From assembly GCF_030867145.1 (NCBI RefSeq), contig NC_134454.1, positions 70,724,308-70,788,307 on the forward strand: a stretch of 64,000 bases of DNA, in the 5' to 3' direction. The notes beneath the pieces are model-generated. The model saw only the letters and a program-made list of their open reading frames with translations, ran no database searches and was not told the DNA's origin. Each line of letters starts with the position of its first letter. Within the stretch, counting starts at the first letter, position 1. The position numbers and the translations under genes were made by a program. Below, piece by piece: positions 11,224 through 22,991 of the stretch. Origin of the DNA: Opisthocomus hoazin. Lineage: Eukaryota > Chordata > Aves > Opisthocomiformes > Opisthocomidae.

Positions 11224-13486
11224 GTGAGTGTGTCCGCGGCGGGGAGACCCGACCCGATCCCCGGCCGTGTGCCCCTCCCCCCCGCTGCCCCCCAGCCCCG
11301 CGTCCCCCGGCCGTGACACGCCGCCGTGCCCTCCACCGCGTCCCCCCGGCCACGACCCCTCTCCGTGCCCACCCCGGTGCCCCCCTCCGTGCTCCCCAGC
11401 GCCGCGTCCCCTGGCCGTGCCCCTCGAGGATGCCCCCCGGCCGCGCTTCCCGCTTCGCCACGCACCCCTGGCTGTGCCCCGTCCCTGCCCGGGCCCCTCA
11501 CCGCCGTCTCCTGCTGTCCCCAGCGCTCGCCACCATCGACTGGCAAGATCTGGCAGCCTGTGCCCCCATCCTTCCCACCGCCCCGGCCGGCCCTGTGACC
11601 CCGCAGCAGGTAACCCCCTGGCTGGGGCACGCTTGGCTTGGCCAGCCCCTGGCGCAGGGCACCCCTGGGGGTGGCCCCCTCGGGCCGATGGGTGCTGGCA
11701 GCCCCCCCAGCCTCAGGCTTCCCGCCTGCGAAATGGGCGCAGCGTGTTGTCCCAGGCGTTGGATGGGTTAAGATGGGTTGGGAGCCAGGGGAGGGCTGGG
11801 GACAGGCGCCCGGGGGTGCTGGGGCCGTGGGAAGGTGCTGAGCACGGGCAGCAGCACATGTCGGGGTGGCACGGGCAGCGGTGGGCAGCACGGGCAGGTC
11901 TGAACTCACTGGCGCTTTTCTTTTACCCCTCCCAGGGTCCCTGCTTCCAGGACGGACCAGAGTTTGATTTCCAGGAGTTCAGAGATGCTGTCGATGATTT
12001 TATATCTGGCGAGTAGATGTTTTTCCTTACCCGAGCCAAACACGCCTGCGTGTGAACATCAGCAGTCGTGCTGCGTGCGGCCTCCTCTTTTTTTTTTTTT
12101 TTTGCTTCTTTTTTGGGTTTTTGGATCCCTGCTTGCTGCACGCGTGTCCCGCCCTGCGGGGACAGCCCTGCGCACCCCCTGAGAGGGACCTGGGCTGGCG
12201 TGGAGTGTTCCCCCGTGGGACACAGACATTAAATCCAAATGGGTTTGGGGCGCACAGCTGCCGCAGTACGGGAAAAGCGTGTCGGGAAGCACCGGAGCGT
12301 TGCTCCGGACCGGGATGGAGTGCTGGGGTCGGGGGCACGAGAGGACGTGAAGACCTGCCCTGTTTTGACGGCTGTGCCCCTTCCTTCCAGACACATCCAC
12401 CTCGGTGCCACTGCCACTGGACTGCGCCGACTTCGATTTCTCGCTTGGCGATGAGGTGGCCTTTGGCCCCTGCACCCCGCAGCCGGAGAGCAGCGTGCCG
12501 GAGCCCCTGCAGCGCCTGCCTTCCCCCGAGCCGTGCTGGAGGAACCTGGCTGGCCAGCACCAGAAGGCCCTGGGAGAAGCCCTGGAGGCCAACAGCCAGG
12601 TAGGGACCCCCGAGCCCCCCACCGAGGGCCTGCGCTGGGTTTCTTCCCTCGCACGCCGCCGTGCAGCATCCTCCGGCTCCTGGGCCGTGGGGCTGTCACG
12701 GAATCGTTAAGGTTGGTAGAGACCTCCAAGATCATCAGGTCCAACCGTCAACTGTCCCGACTCATCCCCCGCAGCTGCGGGAGACCCTCACGCAGAGGCA
12801 GGAGGAGCTGGTGACGCTGCGGGAGAGCAACGTGCAGCTGAAGGAGCTGGCAAGCCAGGCCAGGCAGCTGGCTGCCGTGCTGGACGTGAGTGCGGAGGAC
12901 GGGAGTGCGCGGGGGGACAGGGTGCGGGGTGAGGCCGAGCAGCGCGGAGGGAAGGGGACACGGGGGGGGGGGGGGAGTGTGGTGATGCGGGGCGGGGCCG
13001 GGCAGTGCGGGGAGGGGGGGGGCTTTTGGCAGGATGGGGCGGCGCGGAGCAGGGCAGCCCGCGGAACTCGCACTTTCTCCCCCCCCCCGGCAGACGCTGA
13101 TGTTCCCGCAGAGCGACGACGGGGCGGCCCTTCCTCCTCCTCCTCCTCCTCCTCCTCCTCCTCCTCCTCGTCCTGCTGCTGCTGCTGCTGCCGCTGCGGC
13201 GGCGGCCCCGGGCGGGCCGTGGGAGGGGCTCGAAGGGGCGGCGGGCGTGGACGCCATGCTGCGGGAGGTGGCGGAGAAGTGCCGCGCCGCGCTGCGCAGC
13301 CTGGGGGGCAGCCCGGGGGGCAGCCCCGAGGCCAAGCGACCGCGGCCGGGCGGCGGGGGGGCGGGCAGCCTGCGGGCGGCCCTGGGCGAGGCGGGCGGCA
13401 TCCGCACCTTGGCCTTCCCGCAGGGCAACGCCTTCACCCTGCGCACCGCCGCCGGCGGGTACCGCTTCCGATGGGTGCCGCGCTGA
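11028..13486 (+). CDS. MCIDAS: MCIDAS, multicilin, complete six-exon CDS (355 aa)
   Basis: Geminin-family coiled-coil co-activator that complexes with E2F4/5 and DP1 to switch on the multiciliated-cell programme in the nucleus. Exons are 11028-11223, 11524-11609, 11936-12008, 12391-12599, 12775-12885 and 13094-13486 (TGA). The total is 1068 nt, in frame throughout. Conserved blocks in order are [12 protein letters not shown] near the N-terminus, ATIDWQDLA (exon 2), [15 protein letters not shown] (exon 3), the geminin-type coiled coil (about residues 165-225, with [20 protein letters not shown] and [14 protein letters not shown]), and the C-terminal TIRT domain ([25 protein letters not shown]), which binds E2F-DP. 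Human multicilin is 385 aa. Odd features are a GC donor for intron 3 and a Pro12/Ala11 tract after the coiled coil. A uORF overlaps the start. Confidence 0.96.
11524..11609 (+). CDS. MCIDAS: MCIDAS exon 2
   Basis: Acceptor CTGTCCCCAG, donor GTAACC. It encodes [20 protein letters not shown] and on to VTPQQ, matching the human TTIDLQDLADC segment, and ends in phase 0. Confidence 0.92.
11936..12008 (+). CDS. MCIDAS: MCIDAS exon 3, with GC splice donor
   Basis: Acceptor CCCCTCCCAG. It encodes [20 protein letters not shown] and on to DFIS, plus one base. The only donor that keeps the frame into exon 4 is CTG/GCGAGT, a GC-AG junction. The nearby GT at 12013 would give the wrong phase, and reading through reaches a TAG two codons past the donor. 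Confidence 0.85.
12391..12599 (+). CDS. MCIDAS: MCIDAS exon 4
   Basis: Acceptor CCTTCCTTCCAG, donor GTAGGG. It starts with a split Asp codon and runs [20 protein letters not shown] to EALEANSQ. The last third begins the coiled coil ([20 protein letters not shown]). Confidence 0.93.
12697..12758 (-). mobile_element. CR1 LINE 3'-end remnant in MCIDAS intron 4
   Basis: The stretch CACGGAATCGTTAAGGTTGG to CATCAGGTCCAACCGTCAAC matches the common avian CR1 3'-end sequence in reverse orientation. It is about 60 bases long and ends some 16 bases before the exon 5 splice acceptor at 12774, inside an intron of only 175 bases. Confidence 0.85.
12775..12885 (+). CDS. MCIDAS: MCIDAS exon 5 (coiled-coil core)
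   Basis: 37 whole codons, [20 protein letters not shown] to AAVLD, the most conserved part of the geminin-like coiled coil. Acceptor CATCCCCCGCAG, donor GTGAGT. Confidence 0.95.
13094..13486 (+). CDS. MCIDAS: MCIDAS exon 6 (terminal; polyPro/polyAla and TIRT domain)
   Basis: Acceptor CCCCCCGGCAG. It reads [13 protein letters not shown], then 12 Pro, Arg-Pro, 11 Ala, then [24 protein letters not shown] and the TIRT domain, ending WVPR and TGA. The segment equivalent to human VDAILREISERC confirms the frame after the homopolymer tract. Confidence 0.95.
   Translation, partial: TLMFPQSDDGAALPPPPPPPPPPPPRPAAAAAAAAAAAPGGPWEGLEGAAGVDAMLREVAEKCRAALRSLGGSPGGSPEAKRPRPGGGGAGSLRAALGEAGGIRTLAFPQGNAFTLRTAAGGYRFRWVPR
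13132..13203 (+). repeat. MCIDAS: coding (CCT)12 and (GCT/GCN)11 triplet repeat in MCIDAS
   Basis: Twelve perfect CCT codons, then CGT-CCT, then eleven Ala codons, the first five being pure GCT. The purity suggests recent slippage. It lies between the coiled coil and the C-terminal half. Confidence 0.97.
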
Positions 13487-13646
13487 GGGCCCGCGGACCC
13501 CCGCGCCGGGCAGGCTCCCCTCCTTCTCCCCGGGAACGGGCAGCGCGCCCCGGGCCCGGCCGCCGCGGTGTCGGACGGAGCTGTTGCGGTTTCTGAGCCG
13601 GCAGCTCGCCCTCGGTAGTTCGGTAATGAATGTGATGAGTGTAGAG

Positions 13647-13652
13647 ATTAAA
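13647..13652 (+). terminator. MCIDAS: MCIDAS poly(A) signal ATTAAA
   Basis: ATTAAA lies 161 bases after the MCIDAS stop, with a GGTTTT-type T/G-rich element about 15 bases later. Confidence 0.65.
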
Positions 13653-13767
13653 TGAAGACGTGCCCGGTTTTATCCGGGGGTTTTGCTCGGCGGAGCAGAA
13701 AAGCATAACTTGCGGGACAGCGGCTGCGCTTGGCCGGTGTGAGAATGGCCAAAGGGGTCTCGACAGG

Positions 13768-13865
13768 GCACACCCTCGCCGTCTCAGAATGATGCACATG
13801 CAGCGTACACCCTTGCCGTCACACCCGCAGCGTACACCCTCGCCGTCTCGGAGTGCTACACCCGC
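13768..13865 (+). repeat. short imperfect tandem repeat 3' of MCIDAS
   Basis: Three diverged units share the core ACACCCTCGCCGTC, at about 13770, 13806 and 13833, with spacers of unequal length. It is CpG-rich and lies just beyond the MCIDAS poly(A) site. Confidence 0.7.
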
Positions 13866-16800
13866 GGCGCTTACTGATTGCACTTGTGTCGTTGATGTGT
13901 GGCGCTGTAGGTGTATGTTTGTGCTCGGTGTGATAATTAAATAGTGCTGAAAACTGCCGTTTGTACTGATTTGATGTAAGCACAAGTGTTTCACAGCAGG
14001 TATGCACACTTGCTTTTGTTAGAGCAAAGAGAACAGAAAGCTGAGGGCCTACACAGAGGTTGCTTGGGTTGATGGGCTCAGGCACAAAATTTAAGAATAA
14101 AACATGCTGCTGTTAACATTCAGTGATGTCGTCTCCAGAGAAGCGTGAATAACGTTGAATTGTTCTGAATGGATACATTTCACTTGCACCCGCTGCTTCG
14201 AAAGCTGAACCACTGACAGCACACGTGAAATGGTACCTGACGTTTCTTCTTCTGCAGCATGTAAGTCAATGATGGTACCCTGTTCCACCCAGGGCAGAGG
14301 TTTTCTGTTACCAGTTTTTCTGATGCTGATGGGTCCATGCACGGTAACAGCAATCCGACTGCAAGAGGCTTGTGTGACGGTTAGGGTGACAGCACCACAT
14401 CACTACCTCCATGGTCGGTTTCTTAGGGGAGCTGCAACCCTGCGCGTAGCGCTGTGCTTTTGCCAAGCAGAGACTGTATTAGGAAGGAGAATGGCTCTTG
14501 TCACCAGCATGGCGTGTAGGTGTGTGGCTCTTAGGAGACCGCAAGGGTGGTCCTCCAGTATTTGTGGTCCTTGGTGTCTGCGGCACGGACAGTTTCTAGC
14601 AGCGGAGGTGCTGAAGCCCTGTCTGGCGTGCCAAGGGCTCAGCCCTGGACTGACTCCAGAGCAGTTCATACTCCAGGAGAAGGCCATCGCCACCTTGGCC
14701 AAAATGCCATGTGAAAGCTCTGCTTCTGCAGTGGCCGGGAGAGGCAAAACCTGCCCAGCTGCACTGAATTCAGCAGGGAAGAAACTGATAACATAAAGCA
14801 GCTTGTATAGATATCTACGGTTTCTCTCCACCTGCTTTATGAAGTTAAACGCAAAGCATATAGTATGTACAACATTGTAATGCTCATAAGCATATTAATT
14901 CCTCAGAAACAAAACGACACATGAAAACTGGAGTTCTCATAGGATGCAGCAATAAAGTAATCACCCTGCTGGATTGTCGCTAGTGTTGTTCTTGCTGCTA
15001 CTTCAGGTGTTTTCAGAATTACAAGTTTATCCACTCACGTTTGCAGTGAATGTGTTACAGAGTTGCCCCTGATTACTTCTACTCATAGTGTTTCTATGTT
15101 AAAAGTATCCTTGATTAATTCTGAGTTGTGATCTAAAAGTAGTAGGAAATTATCACAGATGGCTGAAAATTGGTTAATCAGACCAAGACGCTTCTCATCA
15201 AGACTCACAGGAGCATTGGCAGACACACAGACACGTGACTGGTACAGGGAAAAGGTGTTTGGTACACAGCATGGTATATTTATAGTGTTACACTATAAAC
15301 ATAGTTATGTAGCTACAGTGGTGCGCTGTAAACATCTCCTTTAAACTACAAAGGTGTACTTTAATTTCACACTTATCCATCCACTTCCATACAGGAAGTT
15401 CATAAAATGTGGATAAATCTCTTGCGTGGATGAAATCATCCCAGTGACTGTTTTTGTCAACAGGAACTCAAAAGGGCTCCCAGTGCCCTTTGCCCTTCCA
15501 TCAGGCAGGAGCTGGTGGGATCACAGGGGATGAAGCCTGGCCCCTTAATGCAAGCTCGTGGTTCATGGTTGTTCCACCAGAAACCAACCCCTGGAGAAGC
15601 TGGAAGTCCACCACTAGAAAAACTCATGTCCAAACAGATCTGGCTTTATGCTTAGTGTCTGGGGCAGGATCTGTGCCGCCGGGCAGAGCCCCTGGATGTG
15701 CAGGTGTGATGGGCTGAAGAACATGTCGGTCTGGGGTTTGAGTTCACTGTGACTTTCTCTCCCTGGTGGTGCGTGGCCCATGCAGTGGGTGAAGGGAGCT
15801 GGCCAAGCCCCCGGCAGAAATAAAGCAGATGCAATGACATTTCATGAGTCTTGTTCCTGCTTGTAAGTAAGCCTCCTCTGCCTTTACCTGCCCTGCTGGT
15901 GCCGGGCCACAGGATGGGTGGCTGTGGATGTGTGGCGGTGCAGAATTGTGGACACCTGGGATGCTTTGAGGTGAAACAGAAAAATACCTTTTAATTTTGG
16001 GGGGGTGCCAGGTGAAGGGTTTAGTGATCATGTTTTGAATATAAGCACCTCAGTTCCACATAAACCTTATTCTGGGCACATGGGGTTTTGTTGGATAAAA
16101 TCTTCTGGTGTTACTTAAAAAGCGACACCAGACCACAAAGTACAGCTTAATTAAAAGGAAATACTAGAAAGAGGAACTAGCTTTTAATAAATATGTTCAT
16201 ATTAGGTCAGTAATTTTAGGTCTCTTCAGGACAGCAAGGGCAAAAGTGACCTGGATGGATGTTTTTAGAAACACCATAGGCCTTTTGGTAAAATTATAAC
16301 TAGCGCTCCCGTCGGGTGGCCACACACCCTGGGTGGCAGCAGCCCGGTGTTGAGGTGGCTCGGGGGCTGCGTGATCATGCAGAGACCGGACCATAATGTG
16401 GCTACGGCACTGTAGCAGCAGTACTGAACCACTCCTATGGGTTTTGACTCTTCTGTTCAGTGGTTGCAGAGAAATGGAATTTCACTGACTTTCCCCCCCT
16501 TGTTGTCCTAAATATTTCTCGAAAGAAAATTACGCCCATACCTAACTTCAGGGAAAAGACAAGCATCTTGCAGTCAGTTTTATCTGACAGCAGCAGCACT
16601 CTCCATCTTTTCTAAACACTGACTTACTTCTGGTCAGCAGCCATTATTTACATTTTGCATTGCACAGTCTTAACAAACAACTAAAGCTGATGAGATCAAA
16701 AGAGGCTATAGTTTGCTTTCGCACAACTATTTTGTAGGTGTATCAGCAACAGTCTTAAAGTCTGCCTTGCACCTAGCATCTGTTCAAACTTCAGTATTTA

Positions 16801-17789
16801 CTTTACACTCTTCAACAAAATACTATGAAAAAACCAAAAATTTGTAAGTGTCTTCATGGTTATTCACATGTTGTGATCACTTTCAGTAAAGTCTCCAGAT
16901 TTCTTGTGCGGGTAATGCAGTGACAGTTAGAACTCACTTGTTAAAATAGGGTAGCCGGAAATTTTGAGGCTTATTCTCCTTTTCACCCAGTAAATTGTTG
17001 TGCAACAGCCTGTGAGAGTATGTCCCAGACATCCTCCATGTAAGTCTCTTTGTCACAGGCTGACAGGCACCAAGCCCATGGAAGATGGTTACATTTCGTT
17101 CTCCAGGCTTTCCTACGGCACAGGTCTCACGATTTCAGGCAGTGACTCCTGTGTCGAATCTCGTATTTCTCTCTGCGCAAAGCTTACCTCAGCTGGCACT
17201 TCACAGCTTCAAACACCTTTAGCCTGTGCACCGGGGATGTCCCTGAGCCCCTCTGGGTGGACTGGTCTGGCTTGCAGAGGGGGCAGGCGAATGACGGCAA
17301 GTTTGCCGAGCAGACAGCCTCCACACCCTGGAGGAACTGCTGGGAAGTCTCAGCTCTGGTTGACCACATTTGCAGACATTTAATGCAAATAAGTACTAAT
17401 AGTTCTAACTCTCTCTTCTATATCCTTGAACAGTGGAAATGTCCTTTTGCTTCAGCCTTTCTGTAGCGATGTGTACGGCTGGTTCGGTACCTTAAAACAC
17501 AGCCCCTTTTTTCAGCACTTTGCAGTGTGAATGATTAGTAGTTACTGCCTGGGGATTCGTGGTGGCAGCGGAATTGTCCCAGACATCAGCTGAACTCCCA
17601 TTTATGATGGGAGCGTAGCCAGAGACCTGCTAACCTAGTGGGACTGATGTTCTTCTTAAGCTGTGTCGCAACAGCCCACAGAGGCCACAGTGCCCTGTGT
17701 GTGCACGTAGTAAAAGATAGCCTGGAGACTCCTCGATTCCAAAATGATGGGTGTGACACAAAAGGGAGCATCTTGTGCCCTGGTTACAG

Positions 17790-17890
17790 CTGGGAAGCTG
17801 AGGCACAGAGGTACAGCACGATTTGGCACAGGGCACTGCACGTGTCTGTGACAAAATAAGAGACGGGATCCTGGTCTCCTGTGACGTGCT
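17790..17890 (-). repeat. ancient MIR/core-SINE-like remnant
   Basis: The text GCTGAGGCACAGAGGTACAG, later TGTCTGTGACAAAATAAGAG and CCTGGTCTCCTG, follows the order of the MIR-type body in reverse (gaggcacagag ... cacagg ... ccaggtctcctg). It is degraded, and family assignment is by memory of the consensus. Confidence 0.5.
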
Positions 17891-18200
17891 CAGGCTGTTC
17901 TTCACAACCTATTGCCTCTTCTCAGTGCCCTAAGCTCATCCTGACTCTTGGAGGACTGTAACTAGCTAAGATTGCAGCCAGGACATGTGTGGAAGAGGAG
18001 TAGGAGAGGAAGCATGTTGCAAGCCAAACTGTATGGTTTGCAGCAATTTTTTTGTTGTTGTTGAAAAGGCTTCAGAAGGATCCGCACATTTAAAAACCTA
18101 ATTCAAATTGCTGAACTATTCCAAAAAAAGGCATTTATGTTCATGATAATGTTCAATTCTCTAGTCAAAAAATAAAGGTATTTATAAAGAATCCCTTCCA

Positions 18201-18250
18201 GTTTTGTTTTGTTTTGTTTTGTTTTGTTTTGTTTTGTTTTGTTTTGTTTT
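18201..18250 (+). repeat. (GTTTT)10 microsatellite
   Basis: Ten perfect copies of GTTTT. Read on the other strand this is (AAAAC)n, which could be an expanded A-rich tail of an old retroposon, but no element body is recognisable beside it. Confidence 0.97.
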
Positions 18251-21200
18251 TAATTTATGGTGTGCTATACTCTCAGCTGGTTAGTAGTGACATCTGGGTT
18301 CATAGCACTGTGAATATTAACTGCATTTTTAAAAGAATAATTTTCTGAATGAAAGACACCAGACAGGTGACTTTACATTATCGCTAAAAAAAGTCACAAT
18401 GTATTTTGTTTGCCAGCCATCACTGAAATTTTGTAAGAAGGCTTTTCCTTTTATTTCTAGGCTTTCAGTCCCTTCATGCTAGCATTAGTCTCAGGCAGCC
18501 TACTCAGTCCACCTCTTGGTCATCTCATCATGTTGTGTTCTTACAGCAGGGCCCAGAACAGAACAGAGCCAGAGCTGGTGGGCTGGACATCATCAGCCCA
18601 TGTCCAGTTTCTGCCCCCTCCCTCCAAATCTTACAACCCTAGCATGGTGGTAGAGTCAAATGTTGTGGGGGGGAAAAAAAACCAAACCCAAAACTCAAAA
18701 ATCAAAACCAAACAACAAAGGAGGGAAATCAAAAAATGGATGGAATATCTGTGAACTGTAAAGCTTTGTGGTGTTTTTAGTACGGATTATATGGTGTTAA
18801 AAGTGAGTCAGTGTACAATTATAAAGTTAATTTTAGCCCCTGAATTTCAGTGCTGCCTTTTGAAACGATTGGATAAAACACGTCCAGTCCTTCACACAAC
18901 ACAGAAAAATCGCTTTTAAATTTGAACAGAACCCAGAGCAGGTGGAATCAAGATCTGTAGCTAAGTATTTGTTTTACACGAAGTATTTGCAGTGAGTAGA
19001 ATTCCCTGTCAGCAGGGGATTCAACATCCTCAAAATTAGATCGTTTTACTTCTCATTTTGGCATTTTGGGTTAAGACCAAAATCAGCACCTATGAGAAGA
19101 ACTATGAACCTGCAGAAAGAATTTATAAATACTATGCTGTTACTTTTGTATGAACTCTTGCACAACCTTGATTTAAGAAGAAAAAGGTTGAGCATATGAC
19201 TAAGCCATCAGAAAAAAAATGGGCTGAAAACATTTGTTTGTTTTTGTAAATGCCCAGAACTAGAAGGAGTATCATAATTTATATTTATTTGTTTAGCAGG
19301 TTCTATGAGATATGTTAGCCTCTGCATGGTTTGATTACTTTCCACTGGATGTTATCCAAACAATTCTACTTTGAATCATAACTCCTTTGGGAATTGGTTT
19401 TTTCCCTTTGCAGATGCTCAGTTGTCTACCATTCTGGCAACAAATACAACGTGAATTAGCAAATTCACTCCCTGTGATTCACCTTCTTGTAGCTCAGGTG
19501 GAGCTGGCATGGGAAACTGAAGTCAATTTCCACTACTGCCACAGTACTTTGAGTGGTTGCAATAGATGACCGAGCTGTAGTTTCATGTGGTCGAAGATCT
19601 GTTAAGGTACGTTAATAATCATTAAGGTTATGTAAGGTGATTTTTTTACTGTAAGTGAATATATTTAATGTGTTAAAACTAAACCTCAGTACAAAATCAT
19701 TCTTTACAATTTATTGAACAGTATACAGCGGTTTAAACAAAGTGATAAAAAATTATGTTACGGCCCTAAACTCTTTCCATGTTGACAAAAGATTTAGCAA
19801 GATTAACCTGTTTACTGTACCAAAGAGACACCTCAGTGTATTATTACTCTATTTTCAGTCAGTGGTTACAACACAGACCCTGAGAGTTTATGAACGCATT
19901 TGAACAAGCGTCAGACACTCAATCAAAGTTATGAAGTTCAAATTGCAGTTTCTGGCAGGTGTGAATTTATCAGATAGGTAAAGTTCATTTCACTCGTGTA
20001 CGGTTTTCTTCCTGGATGAAACATAAGCACTTCAAAAGTGCAAAGAAAGGCTGGACTCAAATGTAGAGTTGCTCTGTTCCGCTTCAATTTGTACTACCAA
20101 AATTTTGCAAAATTAAAAACATGAAGACTTCAAAATCATGGACTTTGTCTCTGATGCGGGACAAAAATGTTAGAAAAATGGGTGATCACAGTCTCACCCC
20201 TGTACAGGTGCTCCCTTCTGTACCTTCGACTGGGCTGGAGCACTGGGATCCGCCAGGTTACAGACTGCTGTTGAAGGTCCCTGGGCATGTTGGCAGTAAC
20301 ACAAAACAATCGCTCTTCAGTGTACATCTGGTATCTGGCCCTATGTTTGTAACTTTAGTCTCATTTTCAGCAATTTTGAAAATGATTCATCTTGACCAGG
20401 AAAAAAAAACCACCTAATCTCCTGGAACTGTATCTTTCTGCACAGAATTTCCATTGTACCTCACTCACTGCCTTTTTCCTGATTTAGAAAGCCTAATTAG
20501 AAATAATCTTCATTACCCAAGATATTGTTTCTCTGTCTGCAGCTGTAGTTTCCCACGAAAGTAGCTTTCCAGAGGAAGAAGGAAATTGTCAACTTACTGA
20601 TGGAGAATCCATGAGGACAAAACCATTAATGGGGGCAATTTGGGTCACAGATTTAGGTAGTAATAGAAAAAGCACAAGTATTGCCCATGTGACATTCAGA
20701 ACTAAGTGTGGAACCCATCTCTTTATTCTGACTTGCTCTCAGCTGTCCTCTGACAAGCATAATGGCCCTAAACTTGTCCCTTTTCAACAAGAAGTGAGTG
20801 TATTGGAGGGTGAATGTCATTTTTTGAGAGCTCCTAGATTATTATAGTGATGGGTACCTGCAGAGTAGTTCAGACAGAGATGCAAATTTACATACTCACA
20901 TTGAATTAGAGGTGTACGCAGTCCTACAAGCTAATTTTTAATTTGCTTTATTAAGTCCCCTGTTGTAAAATACATGAAAGAGTGTCACTGCTGGTCAGTG
21001 CATGTGTTAATTTCAAATTAAACTACACAAGAAAATGCTTGGTAACTTCTTTATCCTTCCCCTTCTTCCTCCATTCTTATAGTCTGCTTGTTTAGTTATC
21101 TTGTACTATGTTGGTAATTCAAAAGCGTCCAGAGACATGAAAGCAGAGTTCTATCATGCTGCATGCTCTGTAAACCCAGAGCCTCTGCCCAAAGACAGTT

Positions 21201-22968
21201 TTTGAAAGCGTGTGTCCTTTCCGCTTATCTTGTGTGGCTCTTCTGGTGGCTGAATACTCACAGAAGTTCACAGTCAGATATTTAAAGGAGGAAAGTAAGA
21301 TACTTTTAATGCAGCCAACTGTGTCAACTACGATTTTTCTTCTTAGAACATTCTTTGTAACAGTTTCAAAGTGTTTTTCTTTTTTTTTTCTGGTACTTGG
21401 TGAACGCATCTGAAGACGTTCAGAACCTCTAACACAGCTAAGAAATCAGTGCAAGGAGTCAGTGCACTGACCCCAACCAACCTCTCACAGAAGAGTTTGA
21501 CAAATAGCTGGGACAGAAGAAGTAGAGATGTCGGTATTTGGAAAGGCTTTCCCAATTACCGTGTAGATGAGAAATTTCTGATCCTACACAAAATCTTTAA
21601 CGCACTTTAGCACACATTCAGCATCTGAGGTGAAGTGTGAAGATTATAAAATAATTAATGTCTCAATTTTTTATTTCCTCATGAGTTATTAAGATATTGT
21701 CTTGGAAGTCCCCCTGGTCCAGCTGAAGCTCTTTGGAAGTTCTCTAGTATTCTTCCTGGATTGTTCATATTTGCCACAGCCCCTTCAAAAAAATAAATGG
21801 GGCTGTCACTCCCTTCTGTGGGCTTTGAACCACACTACGCAGGACAGGAAGGCATGAACTTGTTGAGTACACCAGGCTGTTTCCCTTGGTTACACTGGTC
21901 AAACAACTTTTCATGAGTTGTTCGAGATAACTATGATGGGCATTTATTTCTTGTCATTTTGATCTTATTTTTTCTGATAATTTTCTGGCAGTGTCTTTAT
22001 CAAAATCACTGAGGGGAATAAAATATAACTTGACAGGAAAGATTCTCTGTTGATTTTGGCTCCAGTCTGTTGAAGCATACGGAGGAAGCAGTGGGTCCTT
22101 ACTCACAGGTACTCAGTAACTTATCTGCATGAAGGTCTGATATGCACCAGTAGAAAATCAGGAACAGCTAAAGCCGGACTCTGTTTTGCCTCCTCTGTTG
22201 TCTCCTCTGTTTCACTCTGCAGGGTACCTATCTGGGGAAGACGGGCAGCTGTGCAGGAGATGGCACTTCAAAAGCTTTGAAAGCTCTTCACTGACACTCT
22301 TCAGCTGTACAAAGGCTACAGCAACATTATCACCTTAGTGCAGATGAACCGTATGTGTTTGAAGCGAGTCTCATGCTTGATCCAATCTTCCTTACCTTGG
22401 TCTTGTATTGCAAGGTAGCCTTGAAACTTGTCAACTGGATTCTTTTCAGATGAAATGAAACCAAAGATGCCCTGCAGGATCTCATCTAATTTACCTCAAC
22501 TGCTAATGGGCATTCATTCCAGACACCTGGGCTAGCGCTCATTCTCAGTTACTCTCCTGTCAACCACGTAGAACGGACCTCGGATCTTAGCACCAGCTAT
22601 TTCGCTTCCCAGGTCCACTCGTGCCACTCCTCACTCCTTACTGCCACAGACATAGGTAAGGCCACTCTGTGCAACCCGGAGCACCTCTTGTAGAAGACAG
22701 AGGAATCTCATATATTGAGTGTAACTTCCACTGGTCATGGTAGTACAGCTATGACAGCAAAACAAGATCATAGCTATTGCACTGGTGACGTACCTTCCAG
22801 GAAAGTGACAGACAATATCAAAAGAGCCAACATGACGTTTTCAGGAATGGAAGTAACCAGAAACGTGAGTGACAGAACTCACTGTAGTGCATGAAGCTGC
22901 GAGGAACTGGAAAATGGAGATGCGCCTCAGCCAATTTGAACATTTATGTAGACCTTCCTTCTCCTCTG

Positions 22969-22991
22969 CACACACACACACACACACACAC
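22969..22991 (+). repeat. (CA)11 microsatellite
   Basis: A perfect CA dinucleotide run, followed by CGCATGCAC. Confidence 0.97.

Noticed and set aside
10341-11909. Minus-strand open frame of 522 codons over the MCIDAS promoter and exons 1-2
   Set aside because: Extreme GC content removes stop codons; the translation is low-complexity Pro/Gly/Arg/Ala text, antisense to a real gene and without any domain.
12748-13446. Minus-strand frame of 232 codons with long Gly runs over MCIDAS exon 6
   Set aside because: Antisense reading of the Pro/Ala triplet tract and GC-rich exon.
14230-14796. Plus-strand frame of 188 codons downstream of MCIDAS
   Set aside because: No similarity recognised, no splice partners, no conserved-looking motifs, and codon use resembles random sequence.
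21985-22000. CTGGCAGTGTCTTTAT, containing the miR-34/449 seed string
   Set aside because: No foldback partner nearby and outside the miR-449 host intron.
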